Source: Hyphomonas sediminis
Lineage (GTDB): Bacteria > Pseudomonadota > Alphaproteobacteria > Caulobacterales > Hyphomonadaceae
Reading direction: 5' to 3'
DNA length: 64,000 nt
Assembly (NCBI RefSeq): GCF_019679475.1
Contig: NZ_JAIEZP010000001.1
Coordinates: forward strand, 992,001 to 1,056,000
Shown here in pieces: positions 17,158-24,377 of the stretch (within the stretch, counting starts at the first letter, position 1; each line of letters opens with the position of its first letter). Both the position numbers and the translations under genes were made by a program. The notes below the pieces were generated by a model, which saw nothing but the letters and a program-made list of their open reading frames with translations, was not told the DNA's origin and ran no database searches.

Positions 17158-17445
17158 TCAGGCGAGCACGTCTTGCCATTCGGGATGTTTGGCGATTTGC
17201 GCCTTGGCGAAGGGGCAGAGCGGGATGATCTTGATGCCGGCTGCGCGTGCCTCTTCCACTGCCTGCTTGACCATTGCCTGGCCGGCGCCCTTGCCGCGCA
17301 GGGCATCTGGAACGCCGGTATGGTCGATGATGAGGCGGCTGGTGCCCGCCTTGGAGTAGGTCATTTCGGCCGTCTGGCCATCAATGGTCACAAGGTAGCG
17401 TCCGCCCGTCGGACCATCCTCGCGCTTCACTTTCAGATCGCTCAT
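17158..17445 (-). CDS. Mini GNAT acetyltransferase (NATD1/YjdJ type), copy 2
   Basis: A 95-aa mini-GNAT: LIIDHTGVPDALRGKGAGQ carries the CoA loop, and IIPLCPFAKAQIAKHPEW the C-terminal motif. The shared pattern HT-x-VPDA, G-x-G-x-G and C-x-x-A-x-A-x-I-x-K-x-PEW marks it as a paralogue of the gene at 16616. The ATG at 17445 fits the family; the frame extends upstream only as antisense of mnmC. Confidence 0.9.
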   Translation of the reverse strand: MSDLKVKREDGPTGGRYLVTIDGQTAEMTYSKAGTSRLIIDHTGVPDALRGKGAGQAMVKQAVEEARAAGIKIIPLCPFAKAQIAKHPEWQDVLA

Positions 17446-17550
17446 GACTGGCTTCCTCTTGGCAGTGGTTCCTGAAAGTGGGGCAGGCGCGGCAAAAGCG
17501 CAATGCCCGGCCCGGTTCCCATTTCTGTGGCGGCAGGCTAGGGCAGGCAC

Positions 17551-19362
17551 ATGACACGGCTGCTGACCCATCCTGAGATCGAGTGGCGGGAGGATGGCAC
17601 TCCCGTCGCGAAGGCTTTTGGGGATGTTTATTTCTCCGTCGAGGATGGGCTTTCGGAGACGCGGACAGTTTTCCTCAAGGGCTGCGGACTGCCGGAAGCC
17701 TGGGCCGGGCGGCGCCAGTTCACGGTGGCGGAAACAGGTTTCGGGACGGGGCTGAACTTTCTGGCGTTGTGGCAGATGTGGCGCAGCCACCGCCCAGGCC
17801 CGGCGGCGCGGCTCAGTTTTGTCAGCTTTGAAGCTTTCCCTTTGAGGGCTGAAGATGCGGCCCGGGCGTTTGAAGCCTGGCCGGAACTTCGTCCGTTCTC
17901 GGATCAGCTTCTCGCGCGCTGGCCGGGGCCGGTCCGGGGTGTGCGCCATATTGCATTCGATGAAGACGGGATCGAGCTGATCCTGCATCTGGGCGATATT
18001 GCTGAGACGTTGCCCGCCTCCCGCTTTGCGGCGGACGCCTGGTTTCTGGATGGTTTCAGCCCGGCGAAGAATACCGGGATGTGGGCGGGCGACATCTTTC
18101 CGCTGATCGCGGCGCGGTCTGCGCCGGGTGCGCGGGCCGCAACGTTTACGGTCGCCGGTGATGTGCGCCGGGGGCTGGCTGCGGCTGGTTTCGATGTGCG
18201 CAAAGCAGAAGGGCATGGCCGGAAGCGGCAGCGACTGGAAGCTGTGTTGCCGGGTGAGGGGCAGCAGGCGGGTGCTACTTCACGGGTTGCCATACTCGGC
18301 GCCGGCATAGCAGGGGCGACGATTGCGGCGCGGCTTGCGCGCGCGGGCATTGAAGCCGTCGTGTTTGATCCGGCGCCAGGGGTGGCCAGTGGCGCAAGTG
18401 GCAATCCACTCGCCCTGATGATGCCGCGACTGGATGTTGGGGAAACGGCGGAAGCAAAGCTGTTGATTGATGCTTATCTCGCTGCGCGGGAATTCTATGC
18501 CGGCATGCCAGGCGCCGAGATGACAGATGTTCGCCAGGCGCCGCGCAATGAAGCGGAGGTGAAGCGGTTTGCAAAACTGCTTGCTGATCCGCCGCTACCC
18601 TTGGAAGACCTCGAGGCGATTTCCGGCGGCGGACTTTTGCACAAGCGGGCGCTGATCCTCCGCCCAAGGCAGATTGTTGAGGGCTTGCTACAAGGCGCGA
18701 ACCTTCGCCTTGGTTCGGGTGTGACGGTCGATCTGGCGCAAAGGCGGGTGAATGGCGAAGCTTTTGACGCAATCGTGCTTTCGGGCGGGATGGCGATCCG
18801 GAACCTGCTTCCCGGAGTTGAGCTGACTGGCCGGCAGGGGCAGGTGGAGCACCTGACGGGCGCGGTGACTGCGCCGCCCTCGGCGATGGCGTCGGGCACC
18901 TATGCGATTGCTTTGGGAGAGGAGCGCCTGTGGGGCGCAACGTTTGAGCCCGCAGGCCCTGAAGATTCCAGCGAAGTTTCGGATGCTGCCCGAGCAGAAA
19001 ATCTGAAAGGGCTTGAAATGCTGAACCCCTGGTGGGTGCATGAAGCCCGACGTGGAGAAGCAGTGTCGCGTGCATCTGTGAGGGCGACGACGCCGGACCG
19101 CCTGCCGCTGATCGGACAGGCGCCGGATGCCGGCGCAATTGAAAATCTGTGGGATGGAAAATCAGAACGGGACGTCTGGCCGGCCCTGCCGAATGTGTAT
19201 GTCGCTGGCGGTTATGGAAGCCGGGGCTTTACCTGGGCGCCCTGGGCCGCTGGCGCCATATTGGCGGAGCTGTTGGGGGCTCCGTTGCCGGCCGATCTGC
19301 CATCCTTGCGGGCTGTTGATCCCGCGCGGCAGATCCTCCGGCGACTGAGGAAGGGACGGTAG
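17551..19362 (+). CDS. mnmC: Bifunctional tRNA mnm5s2U synthesis protein MnmC
   Basis: A 603-aa fusion that performs the last two steps of wobble U34 modification. The C-terminal FAD domain removes the carboxymethyl group and the N-terminal methyltransferase then adds the methyl. Residues about 1-235 form the SAM domain ([32 protein letters not shown]). Residues about 247-600 form the FAD oxidoreductase ([19 protein letters not shown]-terminal [18 protein letters not shown]). Both domains look complete. ATG at 17551 is 105 nt from the divergent mini-GNAT gene. Confidence 0.95.
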   Translation: MTRLLTHPEIEWREDGTPVAKAFGDVYFSVEDGLSETRTVFLKGCGLPEAWAGRRQFTVAETGFGTGLNFLALWQMWRSHRPGPAARLSFVSFEAFPLRAEDAARAFEAWPELRPFSDQLLARWPGPVRGVRHIAFDEDGIELILHLGDIAETLPASRFAADAWFLDGFSPAKNTGMWAGDIFPLIAARSAPGARAATFTVAGDVRRGLAAAGFDVRKAEGHGRKRQRLEAVLPGEGQQAGATSRVAILGAGIAGATIAARLARAGIEAVVFDPAPGVASGASGNPLALMMPRLDVGETAEAKLLIDAYLAAREFYAGMPGAEMTDVRQAPRNEAEVKRFAKLLADPPLPLEDLEAISGGGLLHKRALILRPRQIVEGLLQGANLRLGSGVTVDLAQRRVNGEAFDAIVLSGGMAIRNLLPGVELTGRQGQVEHLTGAVTAPPSAMASGTYAIALGEERLWGATFEPAGPEDSSEVSDAARAENLKGLEMLNPWWVHEARRGEAVSRASVRATTPDRLPLIGQAPDAGAIENLWDGKSERDVWPALPNVYVAGGYGSRGFTWAPWAAGAILAELLGAPLPADLPSLRAVDPARQILRRLRKGR

Positions 19363-19367
19363 GCGCC

Positions 19368-19553
19368 TCAGGGCGCCTGCACGAAGAAGACGCGGAGCCC
19401 GCCATTCTCATGGCGTTCGAGGCTCATGGAGACTCCAGCGACTTCCATCGAGACATTGCCAGCAATGGTGCTGAAGATTGCGGTGACTGCCAAGACCATG
19501 ACGGCAAGTCCGCCGAGTAGCCAATTGTTGTTCACGAGATGCCCCTGTTTCAT
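19368..19553 (-). CDS. 61-aa membrane protein at the end of the psp locus
   Basis: A 61-aa protein with one hydrophobic helix (about 11-31, LLGGLAVMVLAVTAIFSTIAG) and a C-terminal stretch of short beta-like sequence (VSMEVAGVSMSLERHENGG). AAAGGACC precedes the ATG. It lies 48 nt downstream of pspC on the same strand, so it is probably the last gene of the psp operon. No family recognised. It converges with mnmC, leaving only a few bases between the stops. Confidence 0.6.
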   Translation of the reverse strand: MKQGHLVNNNWLLGGLAVMVLAVTAIFSTIAGNVSMEVAGVSMSLERHENGGLRVFFVQAP

Positions 19554-19601
19554 CTGTCCGGTCCTTTGAGCGGAGTTTGGTGTTGGTGGGCGGTTGCCCG
19601 G

Positions 19602-20021
19602 TCAGTTGCCTTTTTCGAGGTCGCGGAATTCCTGGCGCAGGCGCCATTCGTCGGAAGTGACGGCTCGTTCCAGATTCTTCAGGCGCTCGTCGAGGTCCAT
19701 GAAGGTGTATTTGATGGTGCCGAAAGTCGCGCGTGGGCGATCCTGAACACCGCGCCAGAAGGCGTCCTCATCGGCGCTCATTGTTCCAAAGCCCAAAGGG
19801 GTCCGGGGGGTAATCATCCATACGACCATATAAGTCACAATGGCGATCGGTCCGAGGCCGAAGAGCGTTGCCAGAACCAGCAGCACACGGACGAGGATGG
19901 GTTCCCAGCCGAAGCGTTCGGCGAGGCCGCCGCAAATGCCGGCGATGACGCTGTCCTGGCGCGAACGGTAGAAACGCTTGGGGTTTGGGGAATGGTAGGG
20001 GTCGTAAGAACTGCGGGACAT
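19602..20021 (-). CDS. pspC: Phage-shock protein C (PspC domain)
   Basis: A 139-aa inner-membrane protein. The PspC domain (about 18-75) carries FYRSRQDSVIAGICGGLAE and WEPILVRVLLVLATLFG, with two hydrophobic helices. The C-terminal region (about 105-135) is a charged coil, including RLKNLERAVTSDEWRLR. That coil motif recurs in the two small proteins at 46754 and 47018. The ATG at 20021 gives the usual family start. In enterobacteria PspB and PspC sense membrane stress and recruit PspA away from PspF. Confidence 0.9.
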   Translation of the reverse strand: MSRSSYDPYHSPNPKRFYRSRQDSVIAGICGGLAERFGWEPILVRVLLVLATLFGLGPIAIVTYMVVWMITPRTPLGFGTMSADEDAFWRGVQDRPRATFGTIKYTFMDLDERLKNLERAVTSDEWRLRQEFRDLEKGN

Positions 20022-20034
20022 GGGGGTAGTGTCC

Positions 20035-20292
20035 TTATTCGTCAAATGTGGAGCGGTGCGGGCGGGGCGGGCGGCGGTGTGCCTCCGCATCGCGCGCTTC
20101 GAGGAGGGATTCGAGGGTCTCTATGCGGCGCTCCATGGCTTTCGCGGAGCGCCAGAGATCCTCCAGCATCCGCTCATCGTCCGGCTGCAGCGTCTTCTGG
20201 CGGCGCCAGAGCGTGATGTAGTGAAACACCATGCCTGGCAGCACCACGAAGAGCGACAAGATTGCGATGAGCGGAATAAGCGCGTCGGACAT
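20035..20292 (-). CDS. pspB: Phage-shock protein B
   Basis: An 85-aa protein with a single N-terminal helix (LIPLIAILSLFVVLPGMVFHYITLW) and a coiled cytosolic part (about 35-72: ERMLEDLWRSAKAMERRIETLESLLE). This matches PspB, the partner of PspC. It lies between the 38-aa ORF and pspC with gaps of 2 and 13 nt, so all are one transcription unit. Confidence 0.9.
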   Translation of the reverse strand: MSDALIPLIAILSLFVVLPGMVFHYITLWRRQKTLQPDDERMLEDLWRSAKAMERRIETLESLLEARDAEAHRRPPRPHRSTFDE

Positions 20293-20294
20293 GA

Positions 20295-20411
20295 TTACTC
20301 CTTGCCGGAAGCGATGGCCGCTGCGGCGCGCTCTTCACGCGCTTGTGCAATCAGGCCTGGCGTGCAGATCACGGCGAGGAAGCCCAGCAGGCAGATCAGC
20401 GAGAATACCAT
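20295..20411 (-). CDS. 38-aa membrane microprotein between pspA and pspB
   Basis: A small ORF that is easy to miss: 39 codons with an ATG at 20411 and TAA at 20295-20297. The protein has one hydrophobic helix at residues 1-22 (LICLLGFLAVICTPGLIA) and a charged C-terminus (QAREERAAAAIASGKE). A strong ribosome site, GGAGGG, lies 8 nt upstream inside the last codons of pspA, and the stop is 2 nt before pspB. Spacing, strand and a good start support translation. It sits where other bacteria have no gene or a small psp gene such as pspD/pspG; I cannot assign homology. Confidence 0.7.
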   Translation of the reverse strand: MVFSLICLLGFLAVICTPGLIAQAREERAAAAIASGKE

Positions 20412-20414
20412 GGA

Positions 20415-21095
20415 TCAGCCCTCCGACTTCTTCGTGGCCGGCTTCGCCTTGCGGGCTTTCAGCGCGGCAAGTTCCTGCTCGATGGCATCGTTCTGCTCAA
20501 GCTCTGCGAATTCCTGCTCCAGGCTCGGCTCGCGGCCGCGGATGGCGTCAGCATAAGCTTCCATCTCGTCGACCTTGCGCTCGAGGTTTGCGTAGCGGGC
20601 AATCGCTTCGTCTGCGCGGCCATCATACATTTGCGTCCGCATGCGGATGCGTTGTTCGGCGGCTTCGCGGCGCATGACGAGGGCGCGATGCTTGGCTTTG
20701 GCTTCGTCGAGCTTGGCTTGGAGTTTTGTCAGGTCGTCCTGACGGCGCTCGAAGGCTTCTTCAGCGACGGTCATCGCGTGCTTGCGGCGTTCGATTTCCG
20801 TGTCCGCCTTTTGCTTGGCGATCAGGGCGCCGCGGGCAAGATCCTCGCGGCCCTTGTCTATGGCCAGCTCTGCCTTGGCGGCCCAGTCGTCACGGCTGGT
20901 GGTGAAATGGACGATTTCGCGCTCCATCTCTTTTTTGTCAGCCATGGCGCGGGCGGCAGCCGTGCGCACTTCAACCAGCGTGTCTTCCATTTCCTGGATG
21001 ATCAGGCGGGCAATTTTTTCTGGGTTTTCAGCGCTGTCCAGCATCGCGTTGATGTTGGAGTTGATGATGTCGCCGAGACGGGAGAAGAGACCCAT
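20415..21095 (-). CDS. pspA: Phage-shock protein A (PspA/IM30 family)
   Basis: A 226-aa coiled-coil protein that binds stressed inner membrane and, when free, inhibits PspF. The N-terminal amphipathic helix is MGLFSRLGDIINSNINAML. The family motif NPEKIARLIIQEMEDTLVEVR follows, then long heptad-rich helices to about 215. Length matches E. coli PspA (about 222). The ATG at 21095 marks the family start; the frame upstream is noise. It is the second gene after the sigma-54-type promoter at 21315-21330. Confidence 0.97.
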   Translation of the reverse strand: MGLFSRLGDIINSNINAMLDSAENPEKIARLIIQEMEDTLVEVRTAAARAMADKKEMEREIVHFTTSRDDWAAKAELAIDKGREDLARGALIAKQKADTEIERRKHAMTVAEEAFERRQDDLTKLQAKLDEAKAKHRALVMRREAAEQRIRMRTQMYDGRADEAIARYANLERKVDEMEAYADAIRGREPSLEQEFAELEQNDAIEQELAALKARKAKPATKKSEG

Positions 21096-21121
21096 GGGGT
21101 TTGTCCTTTCGTAACTGGAGA

Positions 21122-21253
21122 TCAGAAGAAGAAGCCGCCGAGGAAGACGCCCACGGCGAAGAACATCCACGTCTCCGCCCGGCGCGTCTTGAGCCAGCGG
21201 CCAAAGCGGCCAGCGTCCGTGCGGGGGCTGTAGTGATCGTCCTGGTAGCTCAT
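21122..21253 (-). CDS. 43-aa membrane microprotein, first gene of the psp operon
   Basis: A 44-codon ORF with ATG at 21253. The N-terminus is hydrophilic (MSYQDDHYSPRTDAGRFGRW), and the C-terminus is a short hydrophobic tail (WMFFAVGVFLGGFFF), giving the look of a tail-anchored or amphipathic membrane peptide. AAGGA lies about 11 nt upstream. It is the first gene after the sigma-54 promoter, with a leader of about 50 nt, and lies 26 nt before pspA. The longer reading frame upstream runs through the promoter and is unlikely. Confidence 0.6.
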   Translation of the reverse strand: MSYQDDHYSPRTDAGRFGRWLKTRRAETWMFFAVGVFLGGFFF

Positions 21254-21314
21254 TTTCTGTTTCGTCCTTGGTTCAGTTGGTTGGCAACGCCCGTCGCCCT
21301 GATGGCAACTAGAT

Positions 21315-21330
21315 TTCAAGACCCGTGCCA
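21315..21330 (-). promoter_or_regulatory. Sigma-54 (RpoN) promoter of the psp operon
   Basis: On the minus strand the sequence is TGGCACGGGTCTTGAA. It matches the -24/-12 consensus TGGCAC-N5-TTGCW in spacing and at all positions except the -12 C (TTGAA instead of TTGCA). It faces the psp operon and lies between it and pspF, the sigma-54 activator. Transcription would start near 21303. Confidence 0.82.
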
Positions 21331-21437
21331 GTTCGAAATTAATTTCATACCACCTTGTAAAATAACAATAAAAAAGTTTTTCCAGGCGATTCGTTAAGGA
21401 GTTGCAGGCTAATACAGCCAAAAGATTGATGGATTTG

Positions 21438-21452
21438 GCCAATCAAATTGGC
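21438..21452. promoter_or_regulatory. Candidate PspF binding palindrome
   Basis: GCCAAT-CAA-ATTGGC is a perfect 6-bp inverted repeat centred about 115 bp upstream of the psp sigma-54 promoter and 13 bp before the pspF start. Position suits an upstream activating site that also autoregulates pspF. The stretch between it and the promoter (about 21340-21400) is AT-rich, suitable for DNA bending. The assignment is by position. Confidence 0.4.
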
Positions 21453-21464
21453 TAAAAATGCTTC

Positions 21465-22577
21465 ATGGAACAGAGGGCAACTCAACTGATTGGGGAATCT
21501 GCGGCCTGGCTCAGCGCGCTGGAGCAGGCGAGCCGGCTCGCGCCGCTCGACCGTTCGGTGCTGGTGATCGGGGAGCGGGGGACGGGTAAGGAGCTGGTGG
21601 GCGAGCGGCTGCACTTCCTGTCAAAGCGGTGGGAAGGCCCGTTCGTGAAGGTCAATTGCGCGGCCCTCTCCGAAACCCTTCTGGATTCAGAATTGTTCGG
21701 CCATGAGCGCGGCGCCTTCACCGGGGCGACCGAGATGCGCCGGGGCCGGTTCGAGCTGGCCGACGGGGGCACGATCTTTCTCGACGAGATCGCAACCGCG
21801 TCCCAGCAGGTGCAGGAAAAGCTGCTGCGGGTCGTAGAATACGGGGAATTTCAAAGGGTTGGCGGCTCCAAAGTGCTGACCACCAATGTTCGCATCGTGG
21901 CGGCAACGAATGGCGATCTGCCGTCGATGGCGGACGCCGGGGCGTTCCGGTGGGACTTGCTGGACCGGCTGTCCTTCGATGTGATCACGCTGCCGCCGCT
22001 CCGCGCCCGGCATGGCGACAAGACCCTGCTGGCGCAGTTCTTTGCGCGGCGTATGGCCGTTGAAATGGCTCAGGATTTTCCCGGATTTGCGCCTTCGGCG
22101 CTGGAGGCGATCGAAGCCTATCACTGGCCGGGCAATGTCCGCGAGCTGCGCAATTTCGCCGAAAGGCTCGCCCATCGCGCGCTGCTGTCTGCGCCCTATG
22201 AACCGGTCCGGTTCGAGCCGGCGGCGCTTGATCCGTTCGCCTCTCCCTGGCGCCCGAAAAGTGGCCTGAAAGGGGGCGCAAAAAACTCCAACCATTCCTC
22301 CAACGAGCCGGGCAAAAACTCCAACGGCGCATCCATTCCGGTGGCCCTATCTGCGCCGCCGGAGCCGCCTGCGCTTGAGCCGGCCGACCGGCCCGCCGGC
22401 CCGGCCCGGACGTTCGAGGAAGCGATCCGGCTGACCGAGATGCAAATGATCGACGACGCGCTGGCGCGCGCCGCCGGCCATCAGGGCCGGGCGGCCGAAG
22501 CCCTTGGCCTCACCTACCACCAGCTCCGCGGCCTCCTCAAAAAGCATGGCTATTCGAAGAGGGCGGAGGAGGCGTAG
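21465..22577 (+). CDS. pspF: PspF, sigma-54 dependent activator of the psp operon
   Basis: A 370-aa enhancer-binding protein. The AAA+ domain (about 8-240) has Walker A GERGTGKE (36-43), the sigma-54 contact loop GAFTGA (83-88), Walker B GGTIFLDE (101-108) and WPGNVREL (221-228). There is no N-terminal receiver or GAF domain, as in PspF, which is inhibited in trans by PspA. The C-terminal Fis-like helix-turn-helix is about 322-362. Residues 262-315 form a low-complexity Asn/Ser/Pro/Ala linker; the protein is about 45 residues longer than E. coli PspF because of it. Confidence 0.95.
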   Translation: MEQRATQLIGESAAWLSALEQASRLAPLDRSVLVIGERGTGKELVGERLHFLSKRWEGPFVKVNCAALSETLLDSELFGHERGAFTGATEMRRGRFELADGGTIFLDEIATASQQVQEKLLRVVEYGEFQRVGGSKVLTTNVRIVAATNGDLPSMADAGAFRWDLLDRLSFDVITLPPLRARHGDKTLLAQFFARRMAVEMAQDFPGFAPSALEAIEAYHWPGNVRELRNFAERLAHRALLSAPYEPVRFEPAALDPFASPWRPKSGLKGGAKNSNHSSNEPGKNSNGASIPVALSAPPEPPALEPADRPAGPARTFEEAIRLTEMQMIDDALARAAGHQGRAAEALGLTYHQLRGLLKKHGYSKRAEEA

Positions 22578-22586
22578 GGCGACCGC

Positions 22587-22787
22587 CTAAAGGGCGAAGC
22601 TGGCGTGGCCTTCGGCATTGATCTGCCAGGCTGGGTTCCAGGTGCCCATCACATGCCCGTTCATCTGATAGAGGAGGATCTTCTCACTCTCGAAGGCCGG
22701 CTGCCGGCCAAAGCCTTCGGCATAAAAGCGGCGTGAACGGAAAATATCGGCAATGCCGAGTGTGATAACGGAAATCTGAAGTTGCAT
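22587..22787 (-). pseudogene. VOC/glyoxalase-like gene with internal deletion (66 aa)
   Basis: Residues 1-50 match the N-terminal half of a VOC/glyoxalase-family protein: ISVITLGIADIFRSRRFYAEGFG and ILLYQMNGHVMGTW. The next residues, NPAWQINAEGHASFAL, match the very C-terminus of the same family, where it normally follows DPDGHxWEVAW. About 60 residues of the middle are missing without a frameshift, so metal ligands and the second betaalphabetabetabeta unit are lost. It is probably a non-functional remnant, though the frame is still open. It converges with pspF 9 nt away. Confidence 0.7.
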
Positions 22788-23168
22788 GGTGTGACCTTTC
22801 GCAGGCGCCGGCGCGGATTTGCGGCGGCGTGACAAGGTCGTGACAAGGTTACGGGACACAAGGATCACCAGAAGTGACGGTCAGGACCCGCGTTCGCGGG
22901 GGCCGGGCTAACCCGCCACAGCCTCTCCTTTTCTGACCCGGCAATGCTAATCAATCGCCCGGTCGCAATCAACCGAATTTGGCCCGCTTGCCGGGAACCG
23001 ACTCCGCCCTTCCGGATTACTGCGTATGGCCGGGCGCGGGGCCATTAACACATTAGGTTTCAGACACATCGGACAACTTCGATCGGATTAGAGTCGCCAC
23101 TGGAAGGTTCCTGAGGCATACTTATCTCAAAGAAGGGGTCCTAAAGGCTAACCGCAAAGGAGACGTCC
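22788..23168. other. Intergenic region between the VOC remnant and hpf
   Basis: About 380 bases without a convincing gene. GTGACAAGG occurs twice in tandem near 22830-22850, upstream of the VOC remnant. The hpf leader contains CCGCAAAGGAG, a good ribosome site. I could not assign a promoter with confidence; a short AT-richer stretch near 23045-23065 (CATTAACACATTAGG) is the best place to look. Confidence 0.4.
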
Positions 23169-23768
23169 ATGCAGATTCAGATCACCGGCAAGCATATGGT
23201 ACTGGGTGAGGCGCTGAGAGGGCGGATCGAGACGGGTCTCGAAGCCGCCGTATCGAAGTATTTCAGCCGCACGGGAGACGCGAACGTTTTTGTATCCCAG
23301 CAGGGTCCGTTCGTCGAAGTCGACTGTAATGTCCATTTGCCGTCCGGGATCATTCTCCAGTCGACTGGCAAGGCGGACGACCCCTATGCCGCGCTGGAGG
23401 CAAGTCTCGACAAGATGGAAAAACGGGTGCGCCGCTATAAGCGCCGCCTGAAGGACCATCATACCAATGGCCAGCCCGTCCTGCCGGCAGAGTTTGCCGC
23501 AGAAACCCTTATCCGGGCCACAGATGACGAGGAAGCAGACGATTCTGTTGATACGGGCGTGGAGGTCGGCGACGCTCCCCTTACGGTTGCCGAAACCCAG
23601 GTCCAGATCCGGACGATGTCCGTTTCCGAGGCGGTGATGCAGCTGGAATTGCAGGATGTTCCGGCACTGATGTTCAGAAACGCTAGCCATGATGGCCTGA
23701 ATATGGTCTACCGCCGCCCCGATGGGCATATTGGCTGGGTTGACCCTGCCAATACCCCCCGGAATTAA
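23169..23768 (+). CDS. hpf: Ribosome hibernation promoting factor, long form
   Basis: A 199-aa long HPF, which dimerises 70S ribosomes into 100S particles in stationary phase. The N-terminal ribosome-binding domain is about 1-105 (MQIQITGKHMVLGEALRGRI, and DPYAALEASLDKMEKRVRRYKRRLKDH). An acidic linker leads to the C-terminal dimerisation domain (about 138-195, IRTMSVSEAVMQLELQDVPALMF and YRRPDGHIGWVDP). AAAGGAG precedes the ATG. In many proteobacteria hpf and ptsN follow rpoN; here rpoN is absent and the sigma-54 activator gene pspF lies upstream. Confidence 0.97.
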   Translation: MQIQITGKHMVLGEALRGRIETGLEAAVSKYFSRTGDANVFVSQQGPFVEVDCNVHLPSGIILQSTGKADDPYAALEASLDKMEKRVRRYKRRLKDHHTNGQPVLPAEFAAETLIRATDDEEADDSVDTGVEVGDAPLTVAETQVQIRTMSVSEAVMQLELQDVPALMFRNASHDGLNMVYRRPDGHIGWVDPANTPRN

Positions 23769-24262
23769 TGCGACGCGCTACGGAAAGTAGTTTGATGGCC
23801 ACCGATTTGAGTGCTCTGCTGCAAGGTGGAGTCATTATCCCCTACCATGAGGCAACCAGCCGGAAGCAAGCCATTCATGTGCTTTGCGAGGCCCTCAGCG
23901 AGGCGACCCGGATTGGTGCGCGCACGATTGAGGATGCTGTCATGGAGCGGGAACGGCTCGGCTCAACCGGCGTCGGGGAGGGGGTTGCGATCCCGCATGC
24001 CCGCCTCGCCGGTCTGAGTGCGCCGGTTGGCGGCTTCCTGCGCCTGGCTCATGGCGTAGACTTCGAAGCCATCGATGACCGCCCCTGCGATCTCATCTTC
24101 ATGCTGCTGGCGCCAGATGGCGCCGGGGCGGACCACCTGCGGGCCCTGGCCCAGGTCAGCCGTTTCTTCCGCCAGACCGCCGTGCGCGAAGGCCTGCGGA
24201 AGGCGCGCAATGAAGACGAAATTCGTGCGCTGATCTGCAAGGACCCGGTTGTCGGCGGCTAA
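23768..24262 (+). CDS. ptsN: PTS IIA-like nitrogen regulatory protein PtsN (EIIA-Ntr)
   Basis: A 164-aa EIIA-Ntr, the phosphoacceptor of the nitrogen phosphotransferase system, which tunes potassium, nitrogen and stress responses. The active-site histidine is H77 in VAIPHARL, following LGSTGVGEG. Its ATG shares a base with the hpf stop (TAATG), suggesting re-initiation. A second ATG at 23795, with GGAAAG upstream, gives a 155-aa protein closer to the family length; either start is possible. Confidence 0.95.
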   Translation: MRRATESSLMATDLSALLQGGVIIPYHEATSRKQAIHVLCEALSEATRIGARTIEDAVMERERLGSTGVGEGVAIPHARLAGLSAPVGGFLRLAHGVDFEAIDDRPCDLIFMLLAPDGAGADHLRALAQVSRFFRQTAVREGLRKARNEDEIRALICKDPVVGG

Positions 24263-24290
24263 GCCCCCGATACGGAGCTTCCGGATACAG

Positions 24291-24322
24291 AAAACCCCGC
24301 CTCGGCCGAGGCGGGGTTTTTT
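24291..24322 (+). terminator. Rho-independent terminator of hpf-ptsN
   Basis: A perfect 11-bp stem CCCCGCCTCGG/CCGAGGCGGGG (24295-24316) without a loop excess is flanked by AAAA on the left and TTTTTT on the right. It lies 28 nt past ptsN and between convergent genes, so it may serve both. Confidence 0.92.
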
Positions 24323-24377
24323 GTTTGGCCAAAGAGCCGACTGCCCTCTCCCGCATGGCGGAAGAGGGCGCGCCAGA

